Shown here piece after piece: positions 20,698 to 29,781 of a stretch of DNA of 64,000 nt. Every line of letters starts with the position of its first letter. The stretch's first letter is position 1. Below the pieces are notes generated by a model, which was not told where the DNA came from, made no database searches, and saw only the letters and a program-made list of their open reading frames with translations. The position numbers and the translations under genes are program-made. Source of the DNA: Diadophis punctatus similis (taxonomy: Eukaryota > Chordata > Lepidosauria > Squamata > Dipsadidae). The stretch covers positions 251,361,239 to 251,425,238 of the forward strand of contig JALIGW010000002.1 in assembly GCA_023053685.1 (NCBI GenBank). Reading direction: 5' to 3'.

Positions 20698-20825
20698 ATA
20701 ATATAATCCTTGTCATCCAAACCCCGACAAAACATAGCCAACCACAACACAAAAACAAGTCTTGCCATACATCAACGCAACATCCAAAATGGCTGCCAGA
20801 ATACTGCAAATGTTTCAGCAACATC

Positions 20826-20875
20826 AATTTTGGGCTCAATTGTAGTCGTAACCTGAGGACTACCTGTACTTAGGC
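20826..20875 (+). mobile_element. Right-end fragment of CAGGTAGTCC MITE
   Basis: TTTTGGGCTCAATTGTAGTC and GAGGACTACCTGTA only. Confidence 0.65.
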
Positions 20876-20905
20876 AATTCTTTCTAATGTCCAACAGAAA
20901 ACTAC

Positions 20906-21690
20906 AGGTAGCCCTCAATTTACAACCATTCATTCAGTGGCCACAGTTACGATGGCACTGGAAAAAAAATGACTTATGACTATTTTTCACACTGTTGCAC
21001 ATGATCAAAATTCAGACACTTGGCAATGGGTTGATAAAATTGATGATTTAAAAAAATCAGATTTTTAAAATTTAAATCGGATTTTTTTATTTAAATCTGA
21101 TTTTAAAAAAATTTATCAAGTTTATTTTAATAAAATGCTTTTGGAGTAAAAAATCTATCTAGAGATAGTTTTGTATTTAAGATACATTAATAATTTAGTT
21201 TATTCAGCGTGAAATGGAACTTAATTATGTAGCATGAGGCTGTATATTCTGCAATATTTACATTTTTGGTAAACTCATTCCATGAATCGAAGCTCTGCAA
21301 GCTGAGATAACATGCACTGCATTGATGCATTCACACAATTTCACAGCAGACATCATAGTTGCTCTTAAAAAATTACGATTGAAATTGATTGAAATCAAGC
21401 CTTTTTACTAGTGGTTTAAATCGTGATTTAAATCGACTTGATTTAAATCAAATCCACCCTGGTTGATACAGTATTTCTCATGACTACAGTCTCCCAGGGT
21501 CATGTGATCACATTTTGCGACCTTCTGACAAGCATTTCACTTAACAACCATGTTCTAACTTAACAACTGCAGTGATTCATTTAACAGATGTGGCAAGAAA
21601 CGTCGTAAAATGGGGCAAAACTCAATTAACTATTACATTGGTTAGCGAGAGAGATTTGGGGCTCAGTTGTGGTCATAAGTTGAGAACCAG
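20906..21690 (+). mobile_element. TA-flanked MITE split by an AT-rich element
   Basis: Left end CAGGTAGCCCTCAATTTACA. The sequence stops at 21036 in the TTGGCAATGG region and resumes at 21461 with ACAGTATTTCTCATGACTAC, ending GTTGAGAACCAG near 21690. Confidence 0.78.
21037..21460 (-). mobile_element. AT-rich insert with 8-bp target duplication
   Basis: 424 bp bounded by a perfect 8-bp duplication GGTTGATA (21029-21036, 21461-21468). It ends with repeated ATTTAAATC motifs and AAATCAAATCCACCCT. The GGTGGATTTGATTTAAATC end is a pattern I associate with an old amniote repeat. The 8-bp duplication suggests hAT. Confidence 0.7.
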
Positions 21691-21691
21691 A

Positions 21692-22338
21692 GGTAGTCCT
21701 CAACTTACAACCATAATAATGTAGACCAGTGGCGGGTTGCCCTCTTACCGGTGCCGGTGCGCTGCGCGTGCATCTCCAAGTTTCGGGGGGTGCGCGCTAG
21801 CTATGCGCACGCACCCCCTCATGCGATTTTGCTTCTGCGCATGCGCGGAAGCAAAATCAACCCAAAATCACCGGGGGGAAATGGTGGCGCGCGCAATGGA
21901 CCGGCAGAGATGGCTCTGGAGCGGTTGCGCAATCCGCCACTCCCTACCAGAGCTGCGCACCAGGCAGCTCCGGCAGGAACCCACCTCTGATGTAGACATC
22001 CAAAATTTCTGGTGTTAAGTGAGACATTTGTTAAGTGAGTTTTGCCCCATTTTACGACCTTTCTTGCCTCGGTTGTTAAGTGAATCACTGCAGTTGATAA
22101 CTTAGCAACCTGGTTCTTAAGTGAATCTGACTTCCCCCTTGATTTTGCTTGTCGGAAGGTCACAAAAGGGACACAGCAACCGTCATAAATATGAACCAGT
22201 TTGCCAAGCATCTGATTTTTGATCACATGATCATGGGGATGCTGGAAAGGTCATAATTGTGAAAAATTGATCAGAAGTCCCTTTTCAGGGCTGCTGTAAC
22301 TTTGAATGGTTACTATTGTAAGTGGAGGACTACCTGTA
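21692..22338 (-). mobile_element. TA-flanked MITE split by hAT
   Basis: Antisense CAGGTAGTCC-family copy from AGGTAGTCCTCAACTTACAA to GTGGAGGACTACCTGTA, interrupted at 21727-21989. Confidence 0.8.
21727..21989 (+). mobile_element. hAT-type element (CAGTGGCGGGTT ends)
   Basis: A 263-bp GC-rich insert with ends CAGTGGCGGGTTGCCCTC and GGAACCCACCTCTG and a perfect 8-bp duplication ATGTAGAC (21719-21726, 21990-21997). Related ends occur at 32412. Contains GCGCATGCGC. Confidence 0.88.
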
Positions 22339-22359
22339 CTTATACTTCCCTGCCAACAT

Positions 22360-22702
22360 GGCCCCATGGTGGCGCAGTGGCTAAAATGCAGAATTGCAAA
22401 CTAATTCTGCCAATTGCCAGCAGTTCCATTCCCTCAATCCTGACTGGCTCAAGGTTGACTCAGCCTTCCAGCCTTCCGAGGTCGGTAAAATGAGGACCCA
22501 GATGGTTGGGGGCAATAGGCTGACTTTGTAAACTGCTCAGTGAAGGCTATAAAGCCTTATGAAGCGGTATATAAGTCTAAGTGCTATTGCTATTCACTTG
22601 TGGCAAGAAAGGTCGTAAAATGGAGCACAAATCACTTAAGAGTCTTGCTTAACAACAGAATGTTGGGACTCTGTTGTGGTCATAAGTTGAGGACTACTTG
22701 TA
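22360..22702 (+). mobile_element. Sauria-type SINE followed by MITE right end
   Basis: The SINE runs about 22360-22596 (GGTGGCGCAGTGGCTAAAAT to TATTGCTATT). 22597-22702 is the right part of a CAGGTAGTCC MITE ending GAGGACTACTTGTA. Confidence 0.85.
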
Positions 22703-22999
22703 GTAGATTACAGGTTTTCTTTCTTAGAAACTTGTACATTATTGCCCCTTTCTGCATTCAGAAGGTCCGGAGTTCAAATCCCTAACAAAATCGAAATATA
22801 ATGTGCTGTTACTATTGCCATTGTTATTTCAGTTCACTGGGTCTTCTCCTATCTTCTTTGAAAATAATGATGGGGTGGGTTGGGGGGCTGCCCTGTTTTG
22901 TTTGGAAACATGCCCACCTGCCCTCAAAGAGACAAAGGGGGTGTAGGAAGTATCTATCTCAAAAAGATGGCCATTTTGTCTACTTGTTATTTTTGTATT

Positions 23000-23432
23000 T
23001 GTTTATTTGTCAAGCATATATGATTATAAGCAAAGTATAAACAGTAAAACATGATTGAATATATATATATATATAATAGTACAAGCATGAATAAGAGTAA
23101 AAGAGGTATGAACAGAGCTGAGTTGGTGCAGTGGTTAAATGCAGCACTGCAGGCTACTGCTAGTTCAGCAGTTCAGCTGTTCAAATCTCACTAGGCTCAA
23201 GGTTGACTCAGCCTTCCATCCTTCCGAGGTGGGTAAATGAGGACCCAGATTGTTGGGGGCAATATGCTGAACTCTGTAAACCGCTTAGAGAGTGCTGTAA
23301 AGCACTATGAAGCGGTATATAAGTCTAAGTGCTATTGCTATTGCTAATATATGGGTACATTAGGACAGGAACGGTAGGCACGATTGTGCGCTTATGCAAG
23401 CCCCTTACCGACCTCTTAGATTAAAAATTAAA
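23000..23432 (-). mobile_element. LINE family A 3' end, antisense, split by SINE
   Basis: GTCAAGCATATATGATTATA and the AT-rich tail, then, after a SINE at 23115-23347, GGAACGGTAGGCACGATTGT and CTTACCGACCTCTTAG. Lies just upstream of gene 1 exon 23465-23591. Confidence 0.82.
23115..23347 (+). mobile_element. Sauria-type SINE
   Basis: GAGCTGAGTTGGTGCAGTGG head to the TATTGCTATTGCTA tail. The head has decayed from GGTGGCGCAG. Confidence 0.88.
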
Positions 23433-23464
23433 AATTATAGATTAAAGTTTCTCTTTTGTTCCAG

Positions 23465-23591
23465 ATCACAGCGATGAAGCAAGAGGGAGGAGTGAATTTC
23501 CCCGAAACAAAAGAAACTTCTCTGAATGTTACCCTCAGGCAGCTGAGCAGGGAGATCAAGCAAGAGAAGGATGGGAATGCCAGCACGACAG
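23465..23591 (+). CDS. Gene 1, linker exon with SUMO-type motifs
   Basis: A 127-nt exon flanked by TTTTGTTCCAG and GGTAAGGG. It enters in phase 0 after the SCAN exon and leaves in phase 1. It encodes a 42-residue linker (ITAMKQEGGVNFPETKETSL and onward) with two psi-K-x-E motifs (MKQE, IKQE), which in SCAN/KRAB zinc-finger proteins are common SUMO attachment sites. Gene 2 has an equivalent 130-nt exon with the same phases. No KRAB motif is present. The frame and both splice sites agree with the flanking exons. Confidence 0.82.
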
Positions 23592-24166
23592 GTAAGGGTT
23601 CCTTTGTTGGCGAACTACAACTCCCAGCTGTCTTTGCTCTCAGCCATGTAAGCTTTATGCCCTCCATTTTGTTCTTTGTGGAATTTCACCACCAGGGGGC
23701 GGCCTTTGCAGCATCAGCCTCCATACTGTGACTGGTGAATTCAAATTATGTAACTTGATTTGGGAGAGGGATGTGTGTCCATACAAAGGATCACAGGAAA
23801 AGAAAAGGCTTCTCACAAGCAGAGTCAATGGGGAAGCCAGCAGGAAGTTGGAGGCTGTGATCACATGAGGTCCTTAACAAGCTACACAGTCCTTGTTTAA
23901 TGACGGCAACCAGGATTGCCAAAACTGCCATTGCTAAGAAATGAGGTGATGTGACATCATGCTTTACAACTGTGTTGTTTAGCAGTGGCAATTCCGGTCC
24001 CCTTTGCCTTTATAACATGAGGGCTACAAACACAAAGAACCTTCGGCCTTCAGAATGTTGCTGAACCTCTCCTCTCAGCTGCCCTAGCCAACTTGGCTGA
24101 CAGTGAAGACTTCTGGGAATTGTAGTTCAGTAACATGTGAAAGGCCTCTAATTCCCTGTGGATGTA

Positions 24167-24537
24167 CAGGTAGCCCTCGACTTATGAGCATTCATTTAGT
24201 GACCGAAGTTACAATGGCGTTGAAAAAAAGTGACTTATGACCATTTTTCACACTTACGACTGTTGTGGCATCCCCATGGTCCCGTGATCACAATTTGGAC
24301 ACTTGGCAACTGGCTCGTATTTATGACGATTGCAATGTCCCGGGGTCAGGTGATCACCTTTTGTGATTTTTCTTCTGACAAGCAATGGGGGAAGCCCAAA
24401 TTCACTTAACAGCCATGTGATCCCTGTAGTGATTCACTTAACAACTGTGGCAAGAATAAAAGAGGGCAAAACTCACTTAACTGTCTTGCCTAGCAGCGGA
24501 TATTTTGGGCTCAATTGTGGTTGTAAATTGAGAACTA
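24167..24537 (+). mobile_element. TA-flanked MITE (CAGGTAGTCC family)
   Basis: Left end CAGGTAGCCCTCGACTTATG after TA; right end GTAAATTGAGAACTACC. Confidence 0.8.
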
Positions 24538-24796
24538 CCAATAATGGGAACAGGGAATAACCCTGAAGGGCAGAAGGAGGAGCCACGACCAAAACAATGG
24601 TCAGATAAAAGAAAACTGAGTCTTGGCCAGAACTAGATGGATACATTTAAATGGACAAAACATGTATTTCGCTGTGTGTATATCTTAATGTAATAAAAAG
24701 TTGTGGCATGAGGTGCTGTTAATCTGAAACATTCCGTTCCACCTTTCCATGTCTCACCCTACTTGAGGTGAGGTAGGGTGACCATTGCCAGGAGAG

Positions 24797-25410
24797 TGTT
24801 GTGGTCCGCCAACGGCCTGCGGAGCTGGCAGTAGAGTCGGACAGCGAGGAGGCTGAGGAGGAACATGGGCCAGGCCTGGAGTCTGGAGAAGGCTCGGTGC
24901 CAGAGGCAGAGATCCAGCCTGGGCCATCTGGGAGTTCTGTGCTGACTCCAGAGCCTCCAGAGGCTGACATGAGCGAGGCAGAGGAACAGGGGGAGCCTGT
25001 TCCCAATGCGCTCATGCGCAAAGCTGCCAGAAGGCAAGAACAGTTGCGGAGGAAAAGGGCTACTCGGGAGTAAGGCTTGGAGATGATTGGCCCCTCCCAT
25101 AGGATATAAAAGTGGAGCAAACGGATGTGCTCGTTGCAGGAAGCAACTTGGTTCAATTCTGGTCCGCAACTCTGTTCTGACTCCATGTTCTCCTTGCTAA
25201 TTAGGTCTTTGGCAGCGTGTCAAGAGAGATAAAGGTTGGTGATTATCAGCCTTCTTCTGAAAGACTTTGGCAGACTTCTGTCGGACTAATTAACATTGTT
25301 TGGGACATTACGACTAGGAATGAACATAATTCACAGCCGTTGAAATAAAAAGAGGTTTTTTGGGACTATGTTTGTGTTTTATGATTTATCAGGAAGCCTT
25401 GGTCAGAACA
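24797..25410 (+). mobile_element. Solo LTR (614 bp) with internal open frame
   Basis: Starts TGTTGTGG and ends GGTCAGAACA, with a perfect 5-bp duplication GAGAG (24792-24796, 25411-25415). A TATA box (GATATAAAAG) lies near 25102 and a poly-A signal (AATAAAAAG) near 25345. It sits in the last intron of gene 1, sense orientation. A 90-codon acidic frame (24801-25073) lies upstream of the TATA box. Gypsy or endogenous retrovirus origin not resolved. Confidence 0.8.
24801..25073 (+). CDS. Acidic 90-codon ORF within the LTR, function unknown
   Basis: Encodes a Glu/Ser/Pro-rich peptide with a basic end (RKAARRQEQLRRKRATRE). No known domain is recognised. It lies in the U3-like part of the LTR, and all but its first codons lie upstream of the LTR's own TATA box, so it would not be part of a transcript started there. 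It could be chance or an LTR-encoded accessory frame. Confidence 0.3.
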   Translation: MVRQRPAELAVESDSEEAEEEHGPGLESGEGSVPEAEIQPGPSGSSVLTPEPPEADMSEAEEQGEPVPNALMRKAARRQEQLRRKRATRE

Positions 25411-25415
25411 GAGAG

Positions 25416-25733
25416 GTAATCCTCAACGTATGACCATACTAGACCCTGCCCATTAAGATCATATGTTACAATAGTCGTAAAGTGGCTACATCTAATTGAA
25501 CTCATTTTATGACCTCTTTTCCAGTGGTTGTTAAGTGAGCTCACTGTTCATTCTAAGGCTTTTTTGTCAAAAAGTAAACACCAGTGCCACCAAGTGCCCA
25601 AAATGTGGTCTAGTGACTGCGAGGAAAGGGGCAGCTGTTGGAACTTCGTAAGTAACTTTTGGAGTGTCCATTGGAACTTCAAATGGTCACTAAGCGATTG
25701 GTCATAAGTCAAGGACTACCTGTATCTTCACTG
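25416..25733 (-). mobile_element. CAGGTAGTCC MITE, antisense, partial
   Basis: GGTAATCCTCAACGTATGAC to GTCAAGGACTACCTGTA. Immediately adjoins the solo LTR. Confidence 0.72.
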
Positions 25734-25928
25734 ACCTCCTTCTCAGATTCCCCCTTTCCTTTCCTTCCCCCAGCAAAAAATGGGTTCTTCTGCAAATCTT
25801 CCAATCCCCCTCCCCTGAAGACCCTTCCTTATTCCTTGGCATGTTTGAGCAGCCCAAAGAATTGCTTGCCGTGCCTGAACCCTAAAGAGAGAGGTACTAA
25901 TCGGCGGGGGTATTATTGTATTTGGCAG

Positions 25929-27097
25929 ATGACAAAGGGCAAAGAGACCACCAGGAGATGATGGCAGGGAGAGAAAACGGTCAGGACGTAAAAGAATCTG
26001 TCTCGAATCCGAACAAGACAACTGAAGAACAGCCAGAAGAGCCGGAGAGCGATCCTGTTGCATTGCAGAGGAGAGACCTCTATGCAACCATCCTCAAGCA
26101 GCCAATCCCCAAAGGGAAGCAACCAAGTGACAAACTGTTCCATAGTCTCAACAAGGCCCACGCTGGCAAGGAGCTGTTTGAATGCTCCGATTGCGGGAAG
26201 GCCTTTGTTTCCAGGGCCGGCTTCATCGTGCACATCCGAGTTCACGGCCGGGAGAAACCCTACGAATGCTCGGAGTGTGGGAAACACTTCCGCCGCAGCT
26301 CGCACCTCAACAACCACAGCAAAATCCACGCCGGGGTGAAACCCTTCCAGTGCTCGGATTGCGGGAAGGCCTTCAGCCGTAGTTCCAGCTTGGTTTCCCA
26401 TCAGCGCATGCACACGGGGGAGAAGCCCTACCATTGCGCCTCCTGCAGCAAGCAGTTCTGCGACAAATACAGCCTGGTGCGCCACGAACGCCTCCACACT
26501 GGCGACAAACCCTACAAGTGCACGGAGTGCGGGAAGAGTTTCAACCAAAGCCACCATCTCATCACTCACAAGAGGAGCCACACGGGTGAAAAGCCCTACG
26601 TGTGCTTGCTTTGCAGCAAAAGCTTCTGCGATCGGTCCACGTACATCCGCCACCAGAAGAACCACATGGGCGAGAAAATGTTCAAGTGCTCCGAGTGTGG
26701 TGAAAGCTTCAGCCGGAACAAGCACCTTCTCCGGCACCGGAGAATCCATACGGCCGGGGAGCTGTACACCTGCTCCGATTGCGGCGAGAACTTTTCCCGT
26801 CGGTCGGGCTTGAAAATGCACCAGAAAATCCACACGGGGGAGAAACCCTACGAATGCGGGGACTGCGGGAAGAAATTTAACCGGAGCACCAACCTGATCA
26901 GCCATCAGAGGGTCCACACGGGGGAAAGACCGTATGGTTGCCCCGACTGCGAGAAGAGATTTAGTCGGAGGTCCCACCTTGTTAGCCACCAGAGAATCCA
27001 CGGGCAGAAGAAGGAAATGCCAGAAGGGCTGCCCACAGCAAGTTTGCATCCCCCTGCAGCAGTTTACATGCCCACGCTGTTCATCACAACCCTGTGA
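25929..27097 (+). CDS. Gene 1, C2H2 zinc-finger exon (10 fingers)
   Basis: The last coding exon. Acceptor TTTGGCAG at 25921-25928 joins in phase 1 to the linker exon, giving codon GAT. An 80-residue acidic/polar lead-in is followed by ten C2H2 fingers (C-x2-C-x12-H-x3-H), beginning FECSDCGKAFVSRAG and ending at FSRRSHLVSHQRIH, then a 29-residue tail. Linkers are mostly TGEKP; deviations include AGVKP after finger 2, MGEKM before finger 7 and AGEL before finger 8. Finger 1 has Phe at the usual Leu helix position (AGFIVH). With the SCAN and linker exons the protein is about 653 aa. Likely a sequence-specific DNA-binding regulator; target unknown. Stop TGA at 27095. The 3' UTR meets a CR1/hAT nest within about 120 bp and no AATAAA is visible before it. 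Confidence 0.92.
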
Positions 27098-27215
27098 GGT
27101 AGGTCTGTTGGGTTGAGAGGCGGGCCAGGCCAAGATCATTCAGAACTCTATGGGGTTCCACAGTATTTTCCCGCTGTTGAATGACAAAAAGCGACACTGT
27201 AGTGTGATCTGATGT

Positions 27216-28350
27216 TGAAAGATGTTGAGACTCTAGAGCTGTGGTGGCGAACCTATGGCACGCGTGCCACAGGTGGCACGCGGAGCCATAGCAGCCGGCA
27301 CGCGAGCGTTGCCCACCGGCAAACCGGAAGTGCGGAAAAACGCACTTCCGGTTTGCCGGTGAGCTGTTTTTTGCACTCCGGAGGGTTCAGGGAAGCTCCC
27401 TGAAGCTCCGGAATGCAAAAAACTACAAAATGGACAAACCGGAAGTGCACTTTTCCGCACTTCCGGTTTGCCCGTTTTGTAGTTTTTTGCATTCCGGGGC
27501 TTCAGGGAGCTTCCCTGAACCCTCCGGAGTGCAAAAAACAGCTCACCGGCAAACCGGAAGTGCGTTTTTCCGCACTTCCGGTTTGCCCGTTTCGTCGTCC
27601 CAGGCTCAGGTAAGGCTTTTGCGCGGGTGTGTGTGTGTGTGCGCATGCGCAGGGGGCAGTATGGGGCGGTGTTGTGCGCATGCGTGGGGGGGAGGGAATG
27701 GGTGTGGGCATGCGAGCGGGCGCGAGCACGCCCCCACCCCTTTTTGGCACGCGAGCCTAAAAAGGTTCGCCACCACTGCTCTAGAGAGAGTGCAGAGAAG
27801 AGCAACAAAGATAATTAGGGGAAAGGAGGCTAAAACATATCAAGAACCGTTGCAGGAAGGCCCAATCCTTTGTGCCTGGAGTGAAAAGCCTGGGCTGATT
27901 CGTTTGATGGTCCATCAATATGGTTTCTTCGCTGTCCATGGTAATCTCCAGGGTCTTCTGCAACACCAAAGTTCAAAACAGTTGCAGGAATTGGGCATGT
28001 CTAATTTAATGTAGAGAAGGACCAGGGGTGACACGATAGCGGTGTTCCAATATCTCAGGGGTTGTCACAAAGAAGAGGGAGTCAAGCTATTCTCCAAAGC
28101 ACCTGAGGGTAGGACAGGAAGCAATAGGTGGAAACTAAACAAGGAGAGAAGCAATTTAGAACTAAGGAGAAATTTCCTGATAGTAAGAACAATTAATCAA
28201 TGGAACGGTTTGCCTTCAAAGGTTGTAGATGTTCCATCACTGGAGGCTTTTGAGAAGAGCTTGTCTGAAATGGTATCGAGTCTCCTGCTTGAGCAGGAGA
28301 GTTGGATTAGAAGACCTGCAAGATCCCTCCCAACTCTTGTTATTCTGTTA
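27216..28350 (+). mobile_element. CR1 LINE 3' end split by hAT
   Basis: GATGTTGAGACTCTAGAG (27221-27238), the hAT insert, then AGAGTGCAGAGAAGAGCAAC onward, ORF2 end (28042-28230) and 3' tail. 27857-27978 is an unrelated 122-bp insertion at the GTTGCAGGAA site. Stop codons and the insert make it dead. Confidence 0.88.
27239..27778 (+). mobile_element. hAT-type element with three CCGGAAGT hairpins
   Basis: 540 bp with a perfect 8-bp duplication CTCTAGAG (27231-27238, 27779-27786). Ends are CTGTGGTGGCGAACC and its complement. Inside are three AACCGGAAGTGC...GCACTTCCGGTT hairpins (six ACCGGAAGT sites near 27324, 27343, 27438, 27457, 27553, 27571) separated by TTTTTTGCACTCCGG-type spacers. CpG and GCGCATGCGC rich. 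Non-autonomous. Confidence 0.92.
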
Positions 28351-28920
28351 TGTGGCAAACTCTGCCCTTTTGGGGTATGTGGAAGGGACCTTGATACCAG
28401 TAGAAAAGGGGGACGGGGCTTCCAACACAATGACCGTTTTCATCAATCTGGCTTAAGTTGCCCCTGGAAGCTCTGCTGGCAGTTGGGCAAAGATGGAAAC
28501 ACTTAAAGCTTGATTCAGCCTTGTCTGCAACTGAACGTAGGCATTGGTGGATATTATTATTATCTGTGCTGCTACGGGGTTAGTGGGTAAGCATAGGTTG
28601 CAGATGGGCCAACCCATACAACTCCCAAATCTCAGCTACTTGTTTATGGAGGTGCGTGTCCTGCATGCTGATCGGTTGGTCCAACTTCCTGTTGGGAGGC
28701 TGGCAGAAGGCAAGCATATTCGCCCCCTAACTAGAGCGTTAATGAACATTTGCAGAATTATAAATGCAACAGCTATGCAATCATCTCTGAATAGCAGACA
28801 CATACGTTCCCTGATGCATGGTGATGCAGAAGTCTAAACCAGGCTTAAATCTGATATAAATCACCGTATAAGTGTAGACTTTGGTGCCCTTTTCAGTGCC
28901 ATGGGGGGGGGGGGAGAATT
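28351..28920. other. No recognised feature
   Basis: No gene or known repeat. Frames on the + strand (28544-28837) have no domain. Confidence 0.4.
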
Positions 28921-28921
28921 A

Positions 28922-29610
28922 CCTTATTTTTTGGAGTATAAGACTGACAGAGGTGATAATTAATCTCACAGAAGAGATGCTGGATCTTTTCCCGGACATC
29001 AGGCATTAGAAAAGAAACCTAAGTAAAAATATTTATTTCGGTACAAAAACAATAAATCCTCATTTGTCTACATCTCTAATATAAAAGTGTGTCTTCTCTC
29101 AATGGAAGACAAAGGAAGAAGGGCAGAGGGGAGAAAGGAATGCACACATGCGTACAAGAACATATCAATCACGTCCTTAGGAATAAACCATTATAATGAA
29201 TAGGGATGCATCTCCCTGCATATACATGTAACAGGCAATAATTACACCATGACGAAGACGCACCTTTCCCCCCCCTAAAAGAGGCTGAAAATTTGGGTGC
29301 GTCTTATACTCTGAATGTAGCTTTTTTGAAGCTTTTTTTTCCAGCCCTAACGAGCTTCCTGGCTTGCAGGATTTTTTCATTGCTACTCCTTCCGAAGAAG
29401 TTTTTTTTTTCCAGCCCTAAGTCTTTGCAGGCTTGTTTTCATTGCTATTCCCTCCGAAAAAGGTTTTTTTTTTCAGCCCTAACCAGGGGATAAAATAATG
29501 TGCTGAAGCTGACTAAGGACGCTAGCCAGATGAATACCTGGTAGGTAGATTTTTTCCCCTATTTTCCTCCCCAAAAACTAAGGTGCCGTCTTATACTCCG
29601 AAAAATGTGG
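28922..29610 (-). mobile_element. TA-flanked element (GGAGTATAAGACGCACC ends)
   Basis: 689 bp. Ends CCTTATTTTTTGGAGTATAA and the complement of a CCACATTTTTCGGAGTATAA-type end, bounded by TA. Internal blocks of TTTTTCCAGCCCTAA and CTTGCAGG recur two to three times. A reversed relative is at 50006. Tc1/mariner-type by target duplication. No transposase seen. Confidence 0.78.
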
Positions 29611-29781
29611 TAGTTTGAAATCGTGCCAGCAGTTCCCTAAGATTGATAAGTCTTATCAGTCTGGAAATCTCTTAGGAGAACACCATACCCTTGGTCTGAA
29701 ATTTTGCAGCATCTCATACAGGAACGCAACTCTTACCAATGTTGATGCTCACGTGAACCATAGGCAATTTTTCAAGTTTAA

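Noticed and set aside
22770..22790. tRNA B-box-like GGAGTTCAAATCC
   Set aside because: No A box at proper spacing and no cloverleaf; probably a chance match.
27430..28014. 194-codon frame joining hAT and CR1
   Set aside because: Spans a transposon boundary and two unrelated repeats; not a gene.
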